A DNA stretch of 64,000 nucleotides from Setoptus koraiensis (GCA_048013815.1 CM106585.1:12586001-12650000); one strand, 5' to 3'; counted from the first letter of the stretch, positions 33,542-43,379 are shown. Translations and numbers: made by a program. Notes: generated from the sequence alone by a model not told the origin.

Positions 33542-35572
33542 CTATGAGACATCACGGACATCACTTTCGATAATAAAGTCTTTGAGATCATCTGTCGATG
33601 TAAGTCTTAAATTTTTCTCGTTAGCTAAATGTAGCAGGGTAACAAAAGCGATAGGCTCACTGAGGTCATGCGCCATTTTTGGATGTACCTTTCCAGGTAG
33701 CTCAACATAAAGATCAGAAAATTTCAATTTCACTGATGGCTCCAATAACGCAGGTATAAGTTCTTGTTGTCCGTTTTCGTTGTTTGACTCGTGTGTTTTG
33801 TTTTCTACCACAGTTTGATTGTTCACTATTGTAGCCTCCATTACAGTATTATTAAATCTGCTTTCTGGGGGTGATAACAGATCCCACATGGCACGCTTCA
33901 ATCGCCTAACGTCCATCTTTTTGGCAACTTTAGCGTAACATATCTGTATCGTGGGTACTGGCAACGGCATGTCAATCAGATTGTCTCCGCCAAACTCGAA
34001 ATCAGCATCCTGAGTAAGGGTCATATTAGAGGCTGCACCAAATATAGCAACCTCGTTGTTGCCCACCATGGGGTCAGCACGAAACTCATCATCACTCTCA
34101 TCGTGATATTCATCAAACGCCATTGGCGGTGATGATGGTGGCTCTGTTTCCTGGTCACAATCGTCATTCTTTAAATAATTATGATCTTCCTTAATGGCTT
34201 CGAGGCACAAATAGATGAGCTCGGGCCTCTCAAAAGCGTGTGTAAGCATATGACGACCGGAATCACTGTTCAGATTGTGGTCCTGAGGCAATAAGGGTTT
34301 CTTCCATTTCCTCAAAGATTCTGATGAGTGCCTCAGCTCCTTATCACCTACTTGTTCTATGGATTCAGAGGGATTTTCTTGAAATTTTATAGGTTTTTGT
34401 TCAAGTTTTTGCCGCTTCCTTGCGCTCTTGGGAGGACCATCTTTCTTGACGGTCTGTACTCTAACAGCTTTCCAAGCGTGAGGACCCGCCCAAGTATCGA
34501 GCACCCTGGGTTCATTGGTGTACCCATACTCAGTTGGCTTTGAGGCACCAATTTTTTTCAGATTATTCATAAGATCTTCAGCGTTATTTTCCGCTTCAGG
34601 ATCTAATAGCTGTGTTTGATCGGCATCATTGCCAAAATCAGCCATTGGAAAATCGTCGTCGCAATCATTTTCATTGTAGAGATCGGCTTGGAATCTGTGC
34701 TCCGCATTCTCAAGATCAATTTCGTTGTTTGTTCTATCAGGAGGTGGAGAGGCTCTGATTTCATCAGCATCATTTGCGGGGTTAAATCCTTGTATGACTG
34801 TAGAACGGTCTCTGAATAGGAAACCGTCTAACTTTGGGCATATTCGATTCACTTTATTCTCTTGTATTATTTCAACACAATTGGCGTATTTTGTGATGAG
34901 TGGCACGAAAGTTGACGGATCTTGAGTGCTGGTGAAAGTTGCAGATGCTAAAGGCTGCCCAGGTTTACAATAGTCAAGATTGCGATGATTAGAGTCTATG
35001 CTAAGCAATCCGTTGGGCTGAGTTCTAGGATTGTAACAAATTAAAGCAGCAGGGCAGCTCATGTCGTAATCTTGCGATAGACCATCTAGATATGCATCAG
35101 CAATGACTAATTTCTCTATTTTACCGTTGAGAGCGTGCGAGTTTTCCACAATCGTTTTGACATTCTTCCTAGCGGCCGCTCTTCTCTTTTTCGCCTTGCT
35201 GGGTGCATCTTCACATTCGTTTGAGTCGTTGAGCGTATCATTGTTGTTTGAGCCACTGTCATCGTCGTGTGCTGGCTTCTGCTGGTCCGAATCCAGGGCC
35301 ATCAATATGCTACTGGCAACCTTTTGGGCCTCGGAATGTACACAATCCACACGGTGCGAGTATATTTTGGCTCCAACATCGAGGGCACTACTGGCAATCT
35401 TGAAGTTCATCTGACCATCGTCGGTGGGGTTGACGAGGTCGTGCATATAGTCTATGAGTTGTAATACGAATGCATTTTTTGCATTGATCTTGTTTGTAGC
35501 ATTCAATCTGATACAATGCTTGTAATGATCGGTTAAATTGAAATTGGGAGCGCTATCCATTTGATTGGCCAT
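33542..35572 (-). CDS. NCAPH: Condensin complex subunit 2 (CAP-H / barren), intronless
   Basis: This is the kleisin subunit of condensin I, which bridges the SMC2/SMC4 heads and is needed for mitotic chromosome compaction. The single 676-codon frame begins at ATG 35572. Near the N-terminus is the conserved kleisin block NKINAKNAF, LQLIDYMHD, then FKIASSALDVGAKIYSHRVD, which is diagnostic of CAP-H. A basic KAKKRR segment follows at about residue 130, then the central block ICPKLDGFLFRDRS. The acidic middle contains several DDD/EEE runs. The C-terminus has the winged-helix-like FVTLLHLANEKNLRL. Vertebrate CAP-H is about 740 residues, so this version is slightly short but whole. It is divergently paired with DNA polymerase alpha. 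Confidence 0.97.
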   Translation of the reverse strand: MANQMDSAPNFNLTDHYKHCIRLNATNKINAKNAFVLQLIDYMHDLVNPTDDGQMNFKIASSALDVGAKIYSHRVDCVHSEAQKVASSILMALDSDQQKPAHDDDSGSNNNDTLNDSNECEDAPSKAKKRRAAARKNVKTIVENSHALNGKIEKLVIADAYLDGLSQDYDMSCPAALICYNPRTQPNGLLSIDSNHRNLDYCKPGQPLASATFTSTQDPSTFVPLITKYANCVEIIQENKVNRICPKLDGFLFRDRSTVIQGFNPANDADEIRASPPPDRTNNEIDLENAEHRFQADLYNENDCDDDFPMADFGNDADQTQLLDPEAENNAEDLMNNLKKIGASKPTEYGYTNEPRVLDTWAGPHAWKAVRVQTVKKDGPPKSARKRQKLEQKPIKFQENPSESIEQVGDKELRHSSESLRKWKKPLLPQDHNLNSDSGRHMLTHAFERPELIYLCLEAIKEDHNYLKNDDCDQETEPPSSPPMAFDEYHDESDDEFRADPMVGNNEVAIFGAASNMTLTQDADFEFGGDNLIDMPLPVPTIQICYAKVAKKMDVRRLKRAMWDLLSPPESRFNNTVMEATIVNNQTVVENKTHESNNENGQQELIPALLEPSVKLKFSDLYVELPGKVHPKMAHDLSEPIAFVTLLHLANEKNLRLTSTDDLKDFIIESDVRDVS

Positions 35573-36557
35573 GTTGACGGTCGTAATGGTATTAAATAAA
35601 AATAGAAATTTATCATCATCAATAATGAATGAATGATATCATACTAGTACCATTGGTGTACTAGCAGAGCCAAGAAAATCAGATACCGTTAAAAATCTGT
35701 TTATTTTCGAATGTAGTTCGCAAATGCTATGTGAATATTCACGTAAACTATTCACATGAGTCTGTACGCACAGAAACAGCGCGCTCTCACATTTGGCCTC
35801 ATTTCACGCGCCGTACACAGTTAAATTTTGCACTCAAATGCAATGTGAATAGCGCGCGGCAACAGAGCTCATTGTGGAGAGTCTACAGCCAGTTGACTTC
35901 AACATACTATTCATGAATTTCTCGCTCATACGTTTGAGCTGTAACTGTGACGAAATCCGAGAAATTTAGAATTCGCGCTCTGTTTAGTACGAGAGAACTA
36001 TTGCACTTCACTGTATAGGATGCCATGGTCAACGAAAGCCCACAACAGAGAAACATGCCTTGAAATGAAGCTCAATTTCGCGCTTCTAGAACACTTCTGG
36101 AGGTGGCGCTTTGAATGGCCCATCGTAGTGCATTGGCCGCTCAACTTGAGTGACTCAAGCGCTCTCTCTGTGTTGAAGGTGGAACTAGAATCAGATGACT
36201 CTATTCTGACGCGCACAGAAAGCAGGTCGTGCAGCACGAGTTGTGCGCTTTCAGAATAAATTCGAACGAAACTGAAAAACCTGTGCTGTGTATCGAGTAG
36301 TGGTAACTTCACGCACAATAGTTGCAATCTGAACAAAATCCGCAAATTGTGCAGTATAATGCAGAGCTGTGCGCCTCCGATATCTTGTTTACATTCATGA
36401 ATTTTTAAAGTGGTTCAAATCTAGCGCCGATCTAGATTGGCGCATGTGCAAAAAATCTCGATTGGCGAGTCGCGCCATTTGTTGATTGTTATCCAACCAC
36501 TACACTTCTCACTCGCTTCAATTGAAAACAAAACTAATTATTTTTTAATATATCACC
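35573..36557. promoter_or_regulatory. Shared bidirectional promoter of CAP-H (left) and DNA polymerase alpha (right)
   Basis: 985 bp separate the two start codons and must serve both genes. An exact E2F consensus TTTCGCGC lies at 36076-36083. Near matches occur at ATTCGCGC (about 35970) and ATTGGCGC (about 36437). A 12-bp palindrome GTGAATATTCAC is at 35731-35742, with partial copies close by. Two TTCATGAATT words lie near 35910 and 36395. No TATA box is obvious near either start. Confidence 0.6.
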
Positions 36558-39500
36558 ATGGAAGATAAAGAAGTTCCCCTGAGAAAGCGCAAGCCCGTCG
36601 AGCTTGATCCAAGACAACCATGTATTAAGAGTTTCAGAGGTAAGTCCTCGAGCAAACCTTCAGCACAGTATAGCACGGATGAGGATGATGTACTGCAGAG
36701 TCTCCTTTCTTCTATGAAACAAACCCCGAAGCCTCCCGTCTACAGTTGCCCAAGTTATCAGCCCAAACTATCCAAGCCAAAGTCCACTGATCTGCAATAC
36801 AAGAGCAGTGTCAAGTACAATAATCCCAGACTCGAGGAATCCAAAAAGACCTATGGCTCTTCTTCTGATGGTCAAAAATTATCAAGAGCGAGCGCTGATT
36901 TCGACGCGCTATGTGCCTCTCCAAATAAGCGACAGCGCCTCTCTAGCCCCGATCCATATTTTGATGCAATGGATGATTCTCTCGATGGTCTCTTGAGTGA
37001 AAAAGCAAACAATCTCAATTTGACTGGAATGCACAGACAGTTGGATCCTACTCAAGAGCTGGCTGCCATCGATGATGCTAATGATAATATTGTCACAGCC
37101 CCCCTGAGTGAAGATATCCGAAAGGATCTTGAATTTGTTACAGATCCAGCCACGGGAGGACAACATATAAACTTTTATTGGTATGACTGCACAGAGGATA
37201 GTTACAGAAATCCTGGCGTGGTATATCTCTTCGGTAGAGTGTATGCCACTAGTATTAAGCAGTATGTATCTTGTTGCGTTATAGTACGGAATCTCAAAAG
37301 AACCTGTTACTTGCTGCGACGAAAGACTCTTGACGACGAGGGATCCGTCGAGGTCACGCATGATGACGTTGTCGATGAATTTAAATCTTTGTATGCCAAA
37401 AAGCTGAAGATTTCCGAATTCGCATGCAAAGAAGTTCAGAAGTTGTACGCTTTCGATAAAGAAGGAGTTCCCACAACAGGCGATTATGTTGAGCTGACAT
37501 ATTCCTCCAGACAACCGACAATACCTCCCGAAACTAAAGGACGAACATTCAGTCACGTTCTCAACTTGCAGCAATCATGCGTAGAGAAGCTCATACTAGA
37601 TCTCAAGTTACGCGGCCCTTGTTGGCTGAAAATACAAGAGCCAGTTTCATCCAGTCCTCCCATGACATGGGCGAGAATTGAAATAATCCTCAACAATCCC
37701 GAGTTCTTGACTGTCCATGAAGACCTTAATTTAAAGCAACCCTATCTAAGCCTATTATCTATCAGCATGAGGACCTACTCCAATCCCATAACTAAACAGA
37801 ACGAAATCATTGCCATTTCCGGAATATTCAACAAAGCCTTCTACTTAGATAAGTGCTTAAGTCAAAAAGATAAGATAAGCGGGCATTTTTGCGTGTTGGC
37901 TAAACCACCTTCCAATCGAGAGCTGAAGATACCTTATGATTTTCCTATGGCACTCAAACGGTACAACAAAACGAGGCTCGAATACGTAGATTCAGAGAGG
38001 GATCTCATAACCAAGTTTTTGGAGAATTTCATGCAGATTGATCCAGATCTTGTTGTTGGTCACGACATTCTCAATTTCGATTACGAGACACTTATTTTCA
38101 GAATGAAGTCTCTTAAGGTTGGTACTTGGTCAAAACTAGGTAGGATCAAACGAACAGAGCTTCCAACTTCAAAAAATGCCTTAAAAAGCATGTTCACTGG
38201 CAGATTGATTTGTGATGTTCGCACTTCTACAATGGAGCTTATCAAAGCTAGAAGCTATGATTTAACTGAGCTCACATCGCACGTTCTTAAGAAAACCCGG
38301 ATCGAGTATAGTCAAGCTGATATTGTTGAATCTTTCAAATCATCGGAGGGCCTAATACGTCTGATAAATGCCACAATGCAAGATAACGACTTTATTTTCA
38401 GCATCATGGTAGAATTAAATGTTATACCTTTGGCCTTGAAAATAACTGCTGTTACTGGTCACATAATGTCCAGAACTCTCATGGGGGGACGTAGCGAAAG
38501 AAACGAATATTTGCTCCTGCACGCGTTCCACGAAAAAGGATACATTTGCCCTGAAAAGTTCTGGACATCAAATGTGAAGAATGCCCAAAAGTTAAACAAA
38601 GATGAGAAGACAGATGAGAATGAGGCTGATGATGAAAAACAAGCTCAGAATGGCCCAATCAGAAAGAAAGCAGCCTATGCTGGCGGACTGGTTTTAGAGC
38701 CAAAAGTCGGTTACTATAACAATTTTATATTGCTCATGGACTTCAATTCTTTATATCCATCGATCATTCAAGAATATAATATCTGCTTCTCTACCATTAA
38801 ACCAGTCATCAAAGATGATCAAGATGGTGAACAAATTGCTAACCTGCCCGATGATTTAGACCTTAGTCCTGCAGGAATATTACCGTCCGAATTGAAAAAA
38901 CTTGTTGATAGACGCAAACAAGTTAAAGAGTCGATCAAATGTGCAAAAAATCCCGATCAAGCATTAATGCTAGATATTGAACAGAAAGCCATAAAATTGA
39001 CTGCCAACTCCATGTATGGATGTTTAGGTTTTGAACATTCACGATTTTATGCCAAGCATTTGGCCTCTCTCGTCACATTCAAAGGACGTGAGATCCTCAT
39101 GAGCACTAAAGCTCTCGTTGAGAAACTTGGTCACGAAGTCATATATGGGGATACCGACTCGTTAATGATCAACACCAATCTGAGTGTCTACGATGAGGTT
39201 ATTTCCAAAGGTATAGCAATAAAAATGGAGATCAATAAAACATTCCGCCTGCTCGAGATAGATATAGACGGCGTCTATAGACCACTGTTGCTACTCAAAA
39301 AGAAAAACTACGCCGGCCTGGCTGTGAAGAAGTTAGACAATGGAGAATTTTCCACAACTCAGGAGACAAAAGGTTTGGACACTGTTCGAAGAGATAGAGC
39401 AGTGATCGCAAAGGAGGCCGGAGAGCATGTGCTAAAGGAGATTTTATCTACTGACAAAGAAAGCGACACTATAATGGACAACATACACAATTATTTGAAG

Positions 39501-40559
39501 GATTTGGGCGAGAAAGTTCGCGAGAACAAATTACCGATTGAATCTTATATGATTAGTAAGCAGTTGAACAGGAATCCCGAAGATTACCGAGACACCAAAG
39601 GCATGGGACATGTTATGGTGGCTGTCCGTCATAATCAAGATGCAAGAAAGGCGAAAAAGATGAAAATCGGCGACACTGTTCAGTACATAGTCTGTGATGA
39701 TGGTACTCAGCGACCAGCCAACCAAAGGGCCTACTTACGGGACGAGATGGAAGAGAATCCTACATTGAAGGTCGACATTGACTATTATCTATGTCTTCAG
39801 ATACACCCAGTTGTCACTAGATTATGCGAACCGTTCTCATCCACGAACGCTTACATATTGGCTGAAATGCTAGGCGTCGAAAAAAGTACCTCGCTCCATC
39901 TGCCTCGTATCGAAAGCAAGGTGGTTCAGCAGGAAGCTGCCACCTCCAAGGGAGATTCCAGGTATATTTCATGTAAACCGTTGAGCATTCAGTGTCCACG
40001 TTGTTCGCAATCTTTAATAATCCACAACAAGCTTAAGAACTTGACCAGTGAAGAAGTATCTGCCCGTGCTACGGAACTCGGAGTTAAAGAGATAGATGTG
40101 AGAAAATTCAAGTATCCTCTTCAATCATGCGAGCACTGTCAATACAAGCTCACTTTGGACAGAAACAATATTCACAAACAGTTGCTGATTACCATACGAG
40201 ATGTTACTAGTGACTTCTACAACAGTTGGTATGTATGCGAGGACCCTAGCTGCCTGGCGCGTAGTAGAAATTTGTTTGCTAAAGAAAGTTCTGAAGGTGG
40301 ACTGCTTTGCGACGAATGTGAGAATTCAACAATGAGACCGGAAATATCTACAGCCGAACATGATTTGCAATTGAAGTTTTTTAGATACTTATTGGATATT
40401 CACCGCGAACAGGAAGACCTGAAGGATGTGGACAAACCATCAGAGGAATTGTTAGCTTTGTATGATAAATGTAGGCGAGAGGTGGAGTTTGTGCTCAATT
40501 GGAGTGAGTACAACACAATTGATCTTACAAAATTATGGCGACATTTGAGTGTTAAATAA
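36558..40559 (+). CDS. POLA1: DNA polymerase alpha catalytic subunit, intronless, 1333 residues
   Basis: This B-family polymerase extends primase-made RNA primers at origins and on the lagging strand. The start ATG has a strong context (CACCATGG). Motif A, DFNSLYPSII, begins at D728. Motif B is KLTANSMYGCLGF and motif C is YGDTDS at 863-868, with both catalytic aspartates present. The exonuclease-like domain sits upstream (FLENFMQIDPDLVVGHDILNFDY split across about residues 490-515) and, as in all alpha polymerases, is not expected to proofread. The C-terminal zinc-binding module starts at C1146-x2-C1149 and continues with further Cys pairs (CEHC, CDEC). Human POLA1 has 1462 residues; the difference is mostly in the variable N-terminus. 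AATAAA overlaps the stop codon. Confidence 0.98.
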   Translation: MEDKEVPLRKRKPVELDPRQPCIKSFRGKSSSKPSAQYSTDEDDVLQSLLSSMKQTPKPPVYSCPSYQPKLSKPKSTDLQYKSSVKYNNPRLEESKKTYGSSSDGQKLSRASADFDALCASPNKRQRLSSPDPYFDAMDDSLDGLLSEKANNLNLTGMHRQLDPTQELAAIDDANDNIVTAPLSEDIRKDLEFVTDPATGGQHINFYWYDCTEDSYRNPGVVYLFGRVYATSIKQYVSCCVIVRNLKRTCYLLRRKTLDDEGSVEVTHDDVVDEFKSLYAKKLKISEFACKEVQKLYAFDKEGVPTTGDYVELTYSSRQPTIPPETKGRTFSHVLNLQQSCVEKLILDLKLRGPCWLKIQEPVSSSPPMTWARIEIILNNPEFLTVHEDLNLKQPYLSLLSISMRTYSNPITKQNEIIAISGIFNKAFYLDKCLSQKDKISGHFCVLAKPPSNRELKIPYDFPMALKRYNKTRLEYVDSERDLITKFLENFMQIDPDLVVGHDILNFDYETLIFRMKSLKVGTWSKLGRIKRTELPTSKNALKSMFTGRLICDVRTSTMELIKARSYDLTELTSHVLKKTRIEYSQADIVESFKSSEGLIRLINATMQDNDFIFSIMVELNVIPLALKITAVTGHIMSRTLMGGRSERNEYLLLHAFHEKGYICPEKFWTSNVKNAQKLNKDEKTDENEADDEKQAQNGPIRKKAAYAGGLVLEPKVGYYNNFILLMDFNSLYPSIIQEYNICFSTIKPVIKDDQDGEQIANLPDDLDLSPAGILPSELKKLVDRRKQVKESIKCAKNPDQALMLDIEQKAIKLTANSMYGCLGFEHSRFYAKHLASLVTFKGREILMSTKALVEKLGHEVIYGDTDSLMINTNLSVYDEVISKGIAIKMEINKTFRLLEIDIDGVYRPLLLLKKKNYAGLAVKKLDNGEFSTTQETKGLDTVRRDRAVIAKEAGEHVLKEILSTDKESDTIMDNIHNYLKDLGEKVRENKLPIESYMISKQLNRNPEDYRDTKGMGHVMVAVRHNQDARKAKKMKIGDTVQYIVCDDGTQRPANQRAYLRDEMEENPTLKVDIDYYLCLQIHPVVTRLCEPFSSTNAYILAEMLGVEKSTSLHLPRIESKVVQQEAATSKGDSRYISCKPLSIQCPRCSQSLIIHNKLKNLTSEEVSARATELGVKEIDVRKFKYPLQSCEHCQYKLTLDRNNIHKQLLITIRDVTSDFYNSWYVCEDPSCLARSRNLFAKESSEGGLLCDECENSTMRPEISTAEHDLQLKFFRYLLDIHREQEDLKDVDKPSEELLALYDKCRREVEFVLNWSEYNTIDLTKLWRHLSVK

Positions 40560-40615
40560 AAGGCCCAACTTGACATGATATCCATCTGAATATAATACCA
40601 ATTACCCGTATACAT

Positions 40616-40621
40616 ATTAAA
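40616..40621 (+). terminator. Candidate poly(A) signal ATTAAA for POLA1
   Basis: This hexamer lies 57 nt past the stop. An AATAAA at 40555-40560 overlaps the TAA itself, and use of that one would leave almost no 3' UTR. Confidence 0.45.
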
Positions 40622-40628
40622 TCTTGCT

Positions 40629-40634
40629 TTTATT
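40629..40634 (-). terminator. Candidate poly(A) signal AATAAA for the small convergent gene
   Basis: Minus-strand AATAAA about 100 nt past the stop at 40736, and only 8 bp from the POLA1 signal on the other strand. Confidence 0.5.
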
Positions 40635-40735
40635 CAATTCAAACTAAAAAACAAATACCCAGCCGCGTCTGAGGAAATCCATGAGTCTTGTGCAATCATC
40701 TGAATTTATTGATGTTGAACGCTTATAGGGATCTT

Positions 40736-41005
40736 CTATTTTCCTGACTTGGAATCCTCGACTTCCTCTTTTACTGTCTTGGTGACCTTATAACTGATGT
40801 TAGTTGCTCCCGTCGGACCTTTTGTCACTATATGACTCATGGTCACATGGGGTGGATATTTGAGATTCTTCATTTTGCTTGAATCGTAAGTTGGCAATTT
40901 CTCTGTTTGAACAATCGTCAACGGCATGAGAAGTCGCTCATCAACACCTAGACGCTTTATGCAAGCTTTACAAATAACGGCTAACTTAACATCATCGATG
41001 GACAT
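40736..41005 (-). CDS. Small protein of unknown function, 89 residues
   Basis: I do not recognise this family. The frame starts at ATG 41005 with a stop upstream in frame. It has a balanced amino-acid mix unlike the repeat-derived frames, and ends in a charged tail (VKEEVEDSKSGK). The first residues (DDVKLAVICK) loosely recall the last helix of histone-fold TAFs, but the rest does not follow that family, so I do not claim it. Convergent placement against POLA1 with a nearby minus-strand AATAAA supports a real transcript. Upstream exons are possible because an ATAG sits just before the open stretch. Confidence 0.55.
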   Translation of the reverse strand: MSIDDVKLAVICKACIKRLGVDERLLMPLTIVQTEKLPTYDSSKMKNLKYPPHVTMSHIVTKGPTGATNISYKVTKTVKEEVEDSKSGK

Positions 41006-41446
41006 GGTGGTGGTTATGATTTGATGGTGATAGATATGGGTGGATATCTATTTCAATTGAATTTATATGATAAAAGGCTTTGAATCCAGCTTAATTCTAG
41101 ATACAAAGAATATTGTCAGTCACTAATACTACAACTTACAAGCAAAAAACTACAAATTATACACTGATATGTCGCGCGCGATCATCAAGTAATATATCTA
41201 CGTTTAGTATACATATATAAGTTTTGATCTCGAGCGTTGGGTTTGTTGCAAAAGATGTTGTGATGGAATTGACACACGAATAATATAAAACAAGTATAGA
41301 AACAAGCTCTGTAGCTTGTCGGTTGAGTTGATGAGTATTCTGGGCATTGCTAGAGTATATGATTTGCATGCCATATGCTAAATATTATTTTATACGAATG
41401 ATTGCAACAATTATCATTCACTTGTTCATTATTTTTGAAATGTTTA
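41006..41446. other. AT-rich intergenic spacer
   Basis: No supported gene. It separates the 5' side of the small gene from the 3' end of the zinc-finger paralogue. Confidence 0.6.
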
Positions 41447-42082
41447 CTAGGGAGAATACAGTCTAGCCCGTGTCTGTCTAACTCTTTGAGGAAATCTATG
41501 AGTCGGCTTCACCTCATCTGCATTGTTGCTGTTGGTTGTGGTGATGTTGTCGACGAAGGTGTTGGTGGTGATAGTGTGGTTAGTGGAGGTGGTGTTGTTA
41601 GGTGTGCTGGTGGTGGTGGTGGTTGTGGTGGTAGTGGCAGTGGAGGTGACAGTGGTGGTGTTAGTGGTTTCAACATCGTTAGTGTCAACAATGCTGTCGC
41701 TAGTCGAGTTGTTCGTAAGTTGGCTCTCGCGTGATTTACTTCTATTCGATTGACTAAAATTTGATAACAATTTACCGTAGTGTTCACCGTGAAAACATCT
41801 GAAGTGTGTACGACAATCTAACGGTGTCTCAAAAACTGTTCTACACATCAAACACCTGTAGACCATTTCGGCGACAATTATACCACTGGAATTGCAAACA
41901 ATTGATTTCGGATTACGATTCATATTTTTGACACTAGATGTGGGCTTATCTGTAATGTGAAAATGATACTGTTGGTCTATTCTAATATGAGGCTGATGCA
42001 GATGCTGAGAAGAGGCCAGGTTTACATTATCGCGACCCCTTGACACGCTAGAGGCGGATGGAAGAGATGGATGTTGTATCAT
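41447..42082 (-). CDS. Thr/Asn-rich protein with one C2H2 zinc finger (paralogue 1)
   Basis: This 211-residue frame carries a single classical finger: C77-x2-C80-x12-H93-x4-H98, within VYRCLMCRTVF and HFRCFH. The finger follows the segment KNMNRNPKSIV, which is shared with the neighbouring gene at 42711-43379. After the finger comes a low-complexity Thr/Asn tract (about residues 130-185) and a basic tail rich in Arg. One finger is rarely enough for sequence-specific DNA binding, so the role is open. The tract encoding Thr and Asn is a (GTT/GGT)n-type simple sequence on the plus strand. It looks like a young, lineage-restricted gene. Confidence 0.6.
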   Translation of the reverse strand: MIQHPSLPSASSVSRGRDNVNLASSQHLHQPHIRIDQQYHFHITDKPTSSVKNMNRNPKSIVCNSSGIIVAEMVYRCLMCRTVFETPLDCRTHFRCFHGEHYGKLLSNFSQSNRSKSRESQLTNNSTSDSIVDTNDVETTNTTTVTSTATTTTTTTTTSTPNNTTSTNHTITTNTFVDNITTTNSNNADEVKPTHRFPQRVRQTRARLYSP

Positions 42083-42710
42083 GTTGTATATGTTTACTGA
42101 AGACGAAAATAATCAAATAATTTATGAATTAGAATATCTGATCGTTTGGTAGTTGAGTATCTATTGATTTAATGCTTTATTTTAGTCAATTATAGTGAAG
42201 TTGTCAGTTGGGCTTAAGATAGTGAAAATGTAGAAAATGGCTCTGAGATTGGCAATCAACTGCAATTGACAGCCTTATGGAATGTCTCCATTGAGTGTTG
42301 TTATCGAGAGACACTCGCACAGAGAGGCACTGTGCTGCACAATTTTTAGCTTTCGTACAAATCCAAGTCACTGTGCTCACATTTAGCACTGCTTAATGCA
42401 GAGCGCAGAGGTGCGACTTTTGTTCTGGGTTATACTGAGAGCGCACATCTTTCACAAATGGGTAGACATGTCAGAATGAGGGTTGCAAAATTCAAAATCT
42501 GAAGCGCGAAAGTAGGCGATGGTACAAAGACCATACATACGTGATACCAAGCTACTGACCGGAAGTGAAGAAGGCGAACCAGGCAGCGGACCAGCGACCT
42601 CTGATAACCTGTTGTCATGATATTAATAAAATCGTTTGAGAGTTCCAAGTGGCTATTATGTTCTTGTTGAGGTCGCTACAAGAGTCCGAGTGAATGAGTG
42701 ATGGATTTAT
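42083..42710. other. Spacer between the tandem paralogues, contains an ABC-transporter fragment
   Basis: It includes a 31-bp exact copy of ABCC4-like coding sequence at 42554-42584 with weaker similarity around it. No intact gene is seen. Confidence 0.7.
42554..42584 (-). pseudogene. Fragment of the ABCC transporter gene
   Basis: 31 bp are identical to 45255-45285 inside the transporter gene, in the same orientation. They encode the end of AWFAFFTSGQ. Towards lower coordinates the likeness continues weakly (a TATGTATGGT word matches the transporter's CMV codons), but the frame is broken by a stop and small length changes. It is a dead scrap of a second copy, now between the two Thr/Asn-rich paralogues. 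Confidence 0.8.
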
Positions 42711-43379
42711 TCACCCCCTCAATTCCCAACAGATATGGAATTTATCAAAAATATCCAGCACACCACTTCCCGTCAGCTCTGCGAATAATAATTGCGCATC
42801 TTTCCTCCAGGCTGGACATGTTGTGTATAAAATTATTTTCCGAACATTGAATAAGGTGGTGCATATCGAGTTGTGCCATTTTATCGAACAAAAATCGGGA
42901 ATTTCTTCCTTGATCTGGTCTGCATCCAAAACCTTGAATTCGCCCACAAATCTTTTCATGTTTGTTCTTAGATCTGGCTTGGATTCCCTGAATTGCTCGA
43001 ATTGCAACAAGTTCTCGATGGGACAGAATTTTTGGTACGCATTGCCATGCCCTATGATTTTATCGACATATTTGTTTACTCTTTTTATCCTCTCACTCTC
43101 AGCATGTGGCCCTAAGAGCTGAGCATTAAGGATATCGAGCGCAGGCTGAAGAATCTCGTCAAAAGAAAGCTGGTCTAAAGCAATCGCGCTTGAATTAGTT
43201 GGTCCTCCCTCTTGTCGTGGAGCGTTGGTGGTTGTGGTGTTGTTAGGTGTGCTGGTACTGTTGGTGATAGTGTTTGTGGACCCAGAGTCGTTGGTGTTAA
43301 CAGAGCTGGAGCTAGTCGCATTGTTCGTGACAATTTTGCGACTGGACCTGCGAACAATTGATTTCGGATTACGATTCAT
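42711..43379 (-). CDS. Thr/Asn-rich protein without zinc finger (paralogue 2)
   Basis: The 222-residue frame starts MNRNPKSIV, the same words found at residues 54-62 of the neighbouring zinc-finger protein. The DNA upstream of this start (to about 43470) is also alike, but a small length change puts it out of frame, so this copy probably begins at 43379. The finger segment is missing. A shorter Ser/Thr/Asn tract (STPNNTTTTN) follows. The C-terminal 150 residues (from LSFDEILQPALDI) form a well-mixed, probably helical region that paralogue 1 lacks and that I do not recognise. Several Cys and Trp residues near the end suggest a folded domain. Confidence 0.6.
   Translation of the reverse strand: MNRNPKSIVRRSSRKIVTNNATSSSSVNTNDSGSTNTITNSTSTPNNTTTTNAPRQEGGPTNSSAIALDQLSFDEILQPALDILNAQLLGPHAESERIKRVNKYVDKIIGHGNAYQKFCPIENLLQFEQFRESKPDLRTNMKRFVGEFKVLDADQIKEEIPDFCSIKWHNSICTTLFNVRKIILYTTCPAWRKDAQLLFAELTGSGVLDIFDKFHICWELRG

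Noticed and set aside
36410-36425. GGTTCAAATCT, resembling a tRNA B box
   Set aside because: No A box or cloverleaf can be drawn around it.
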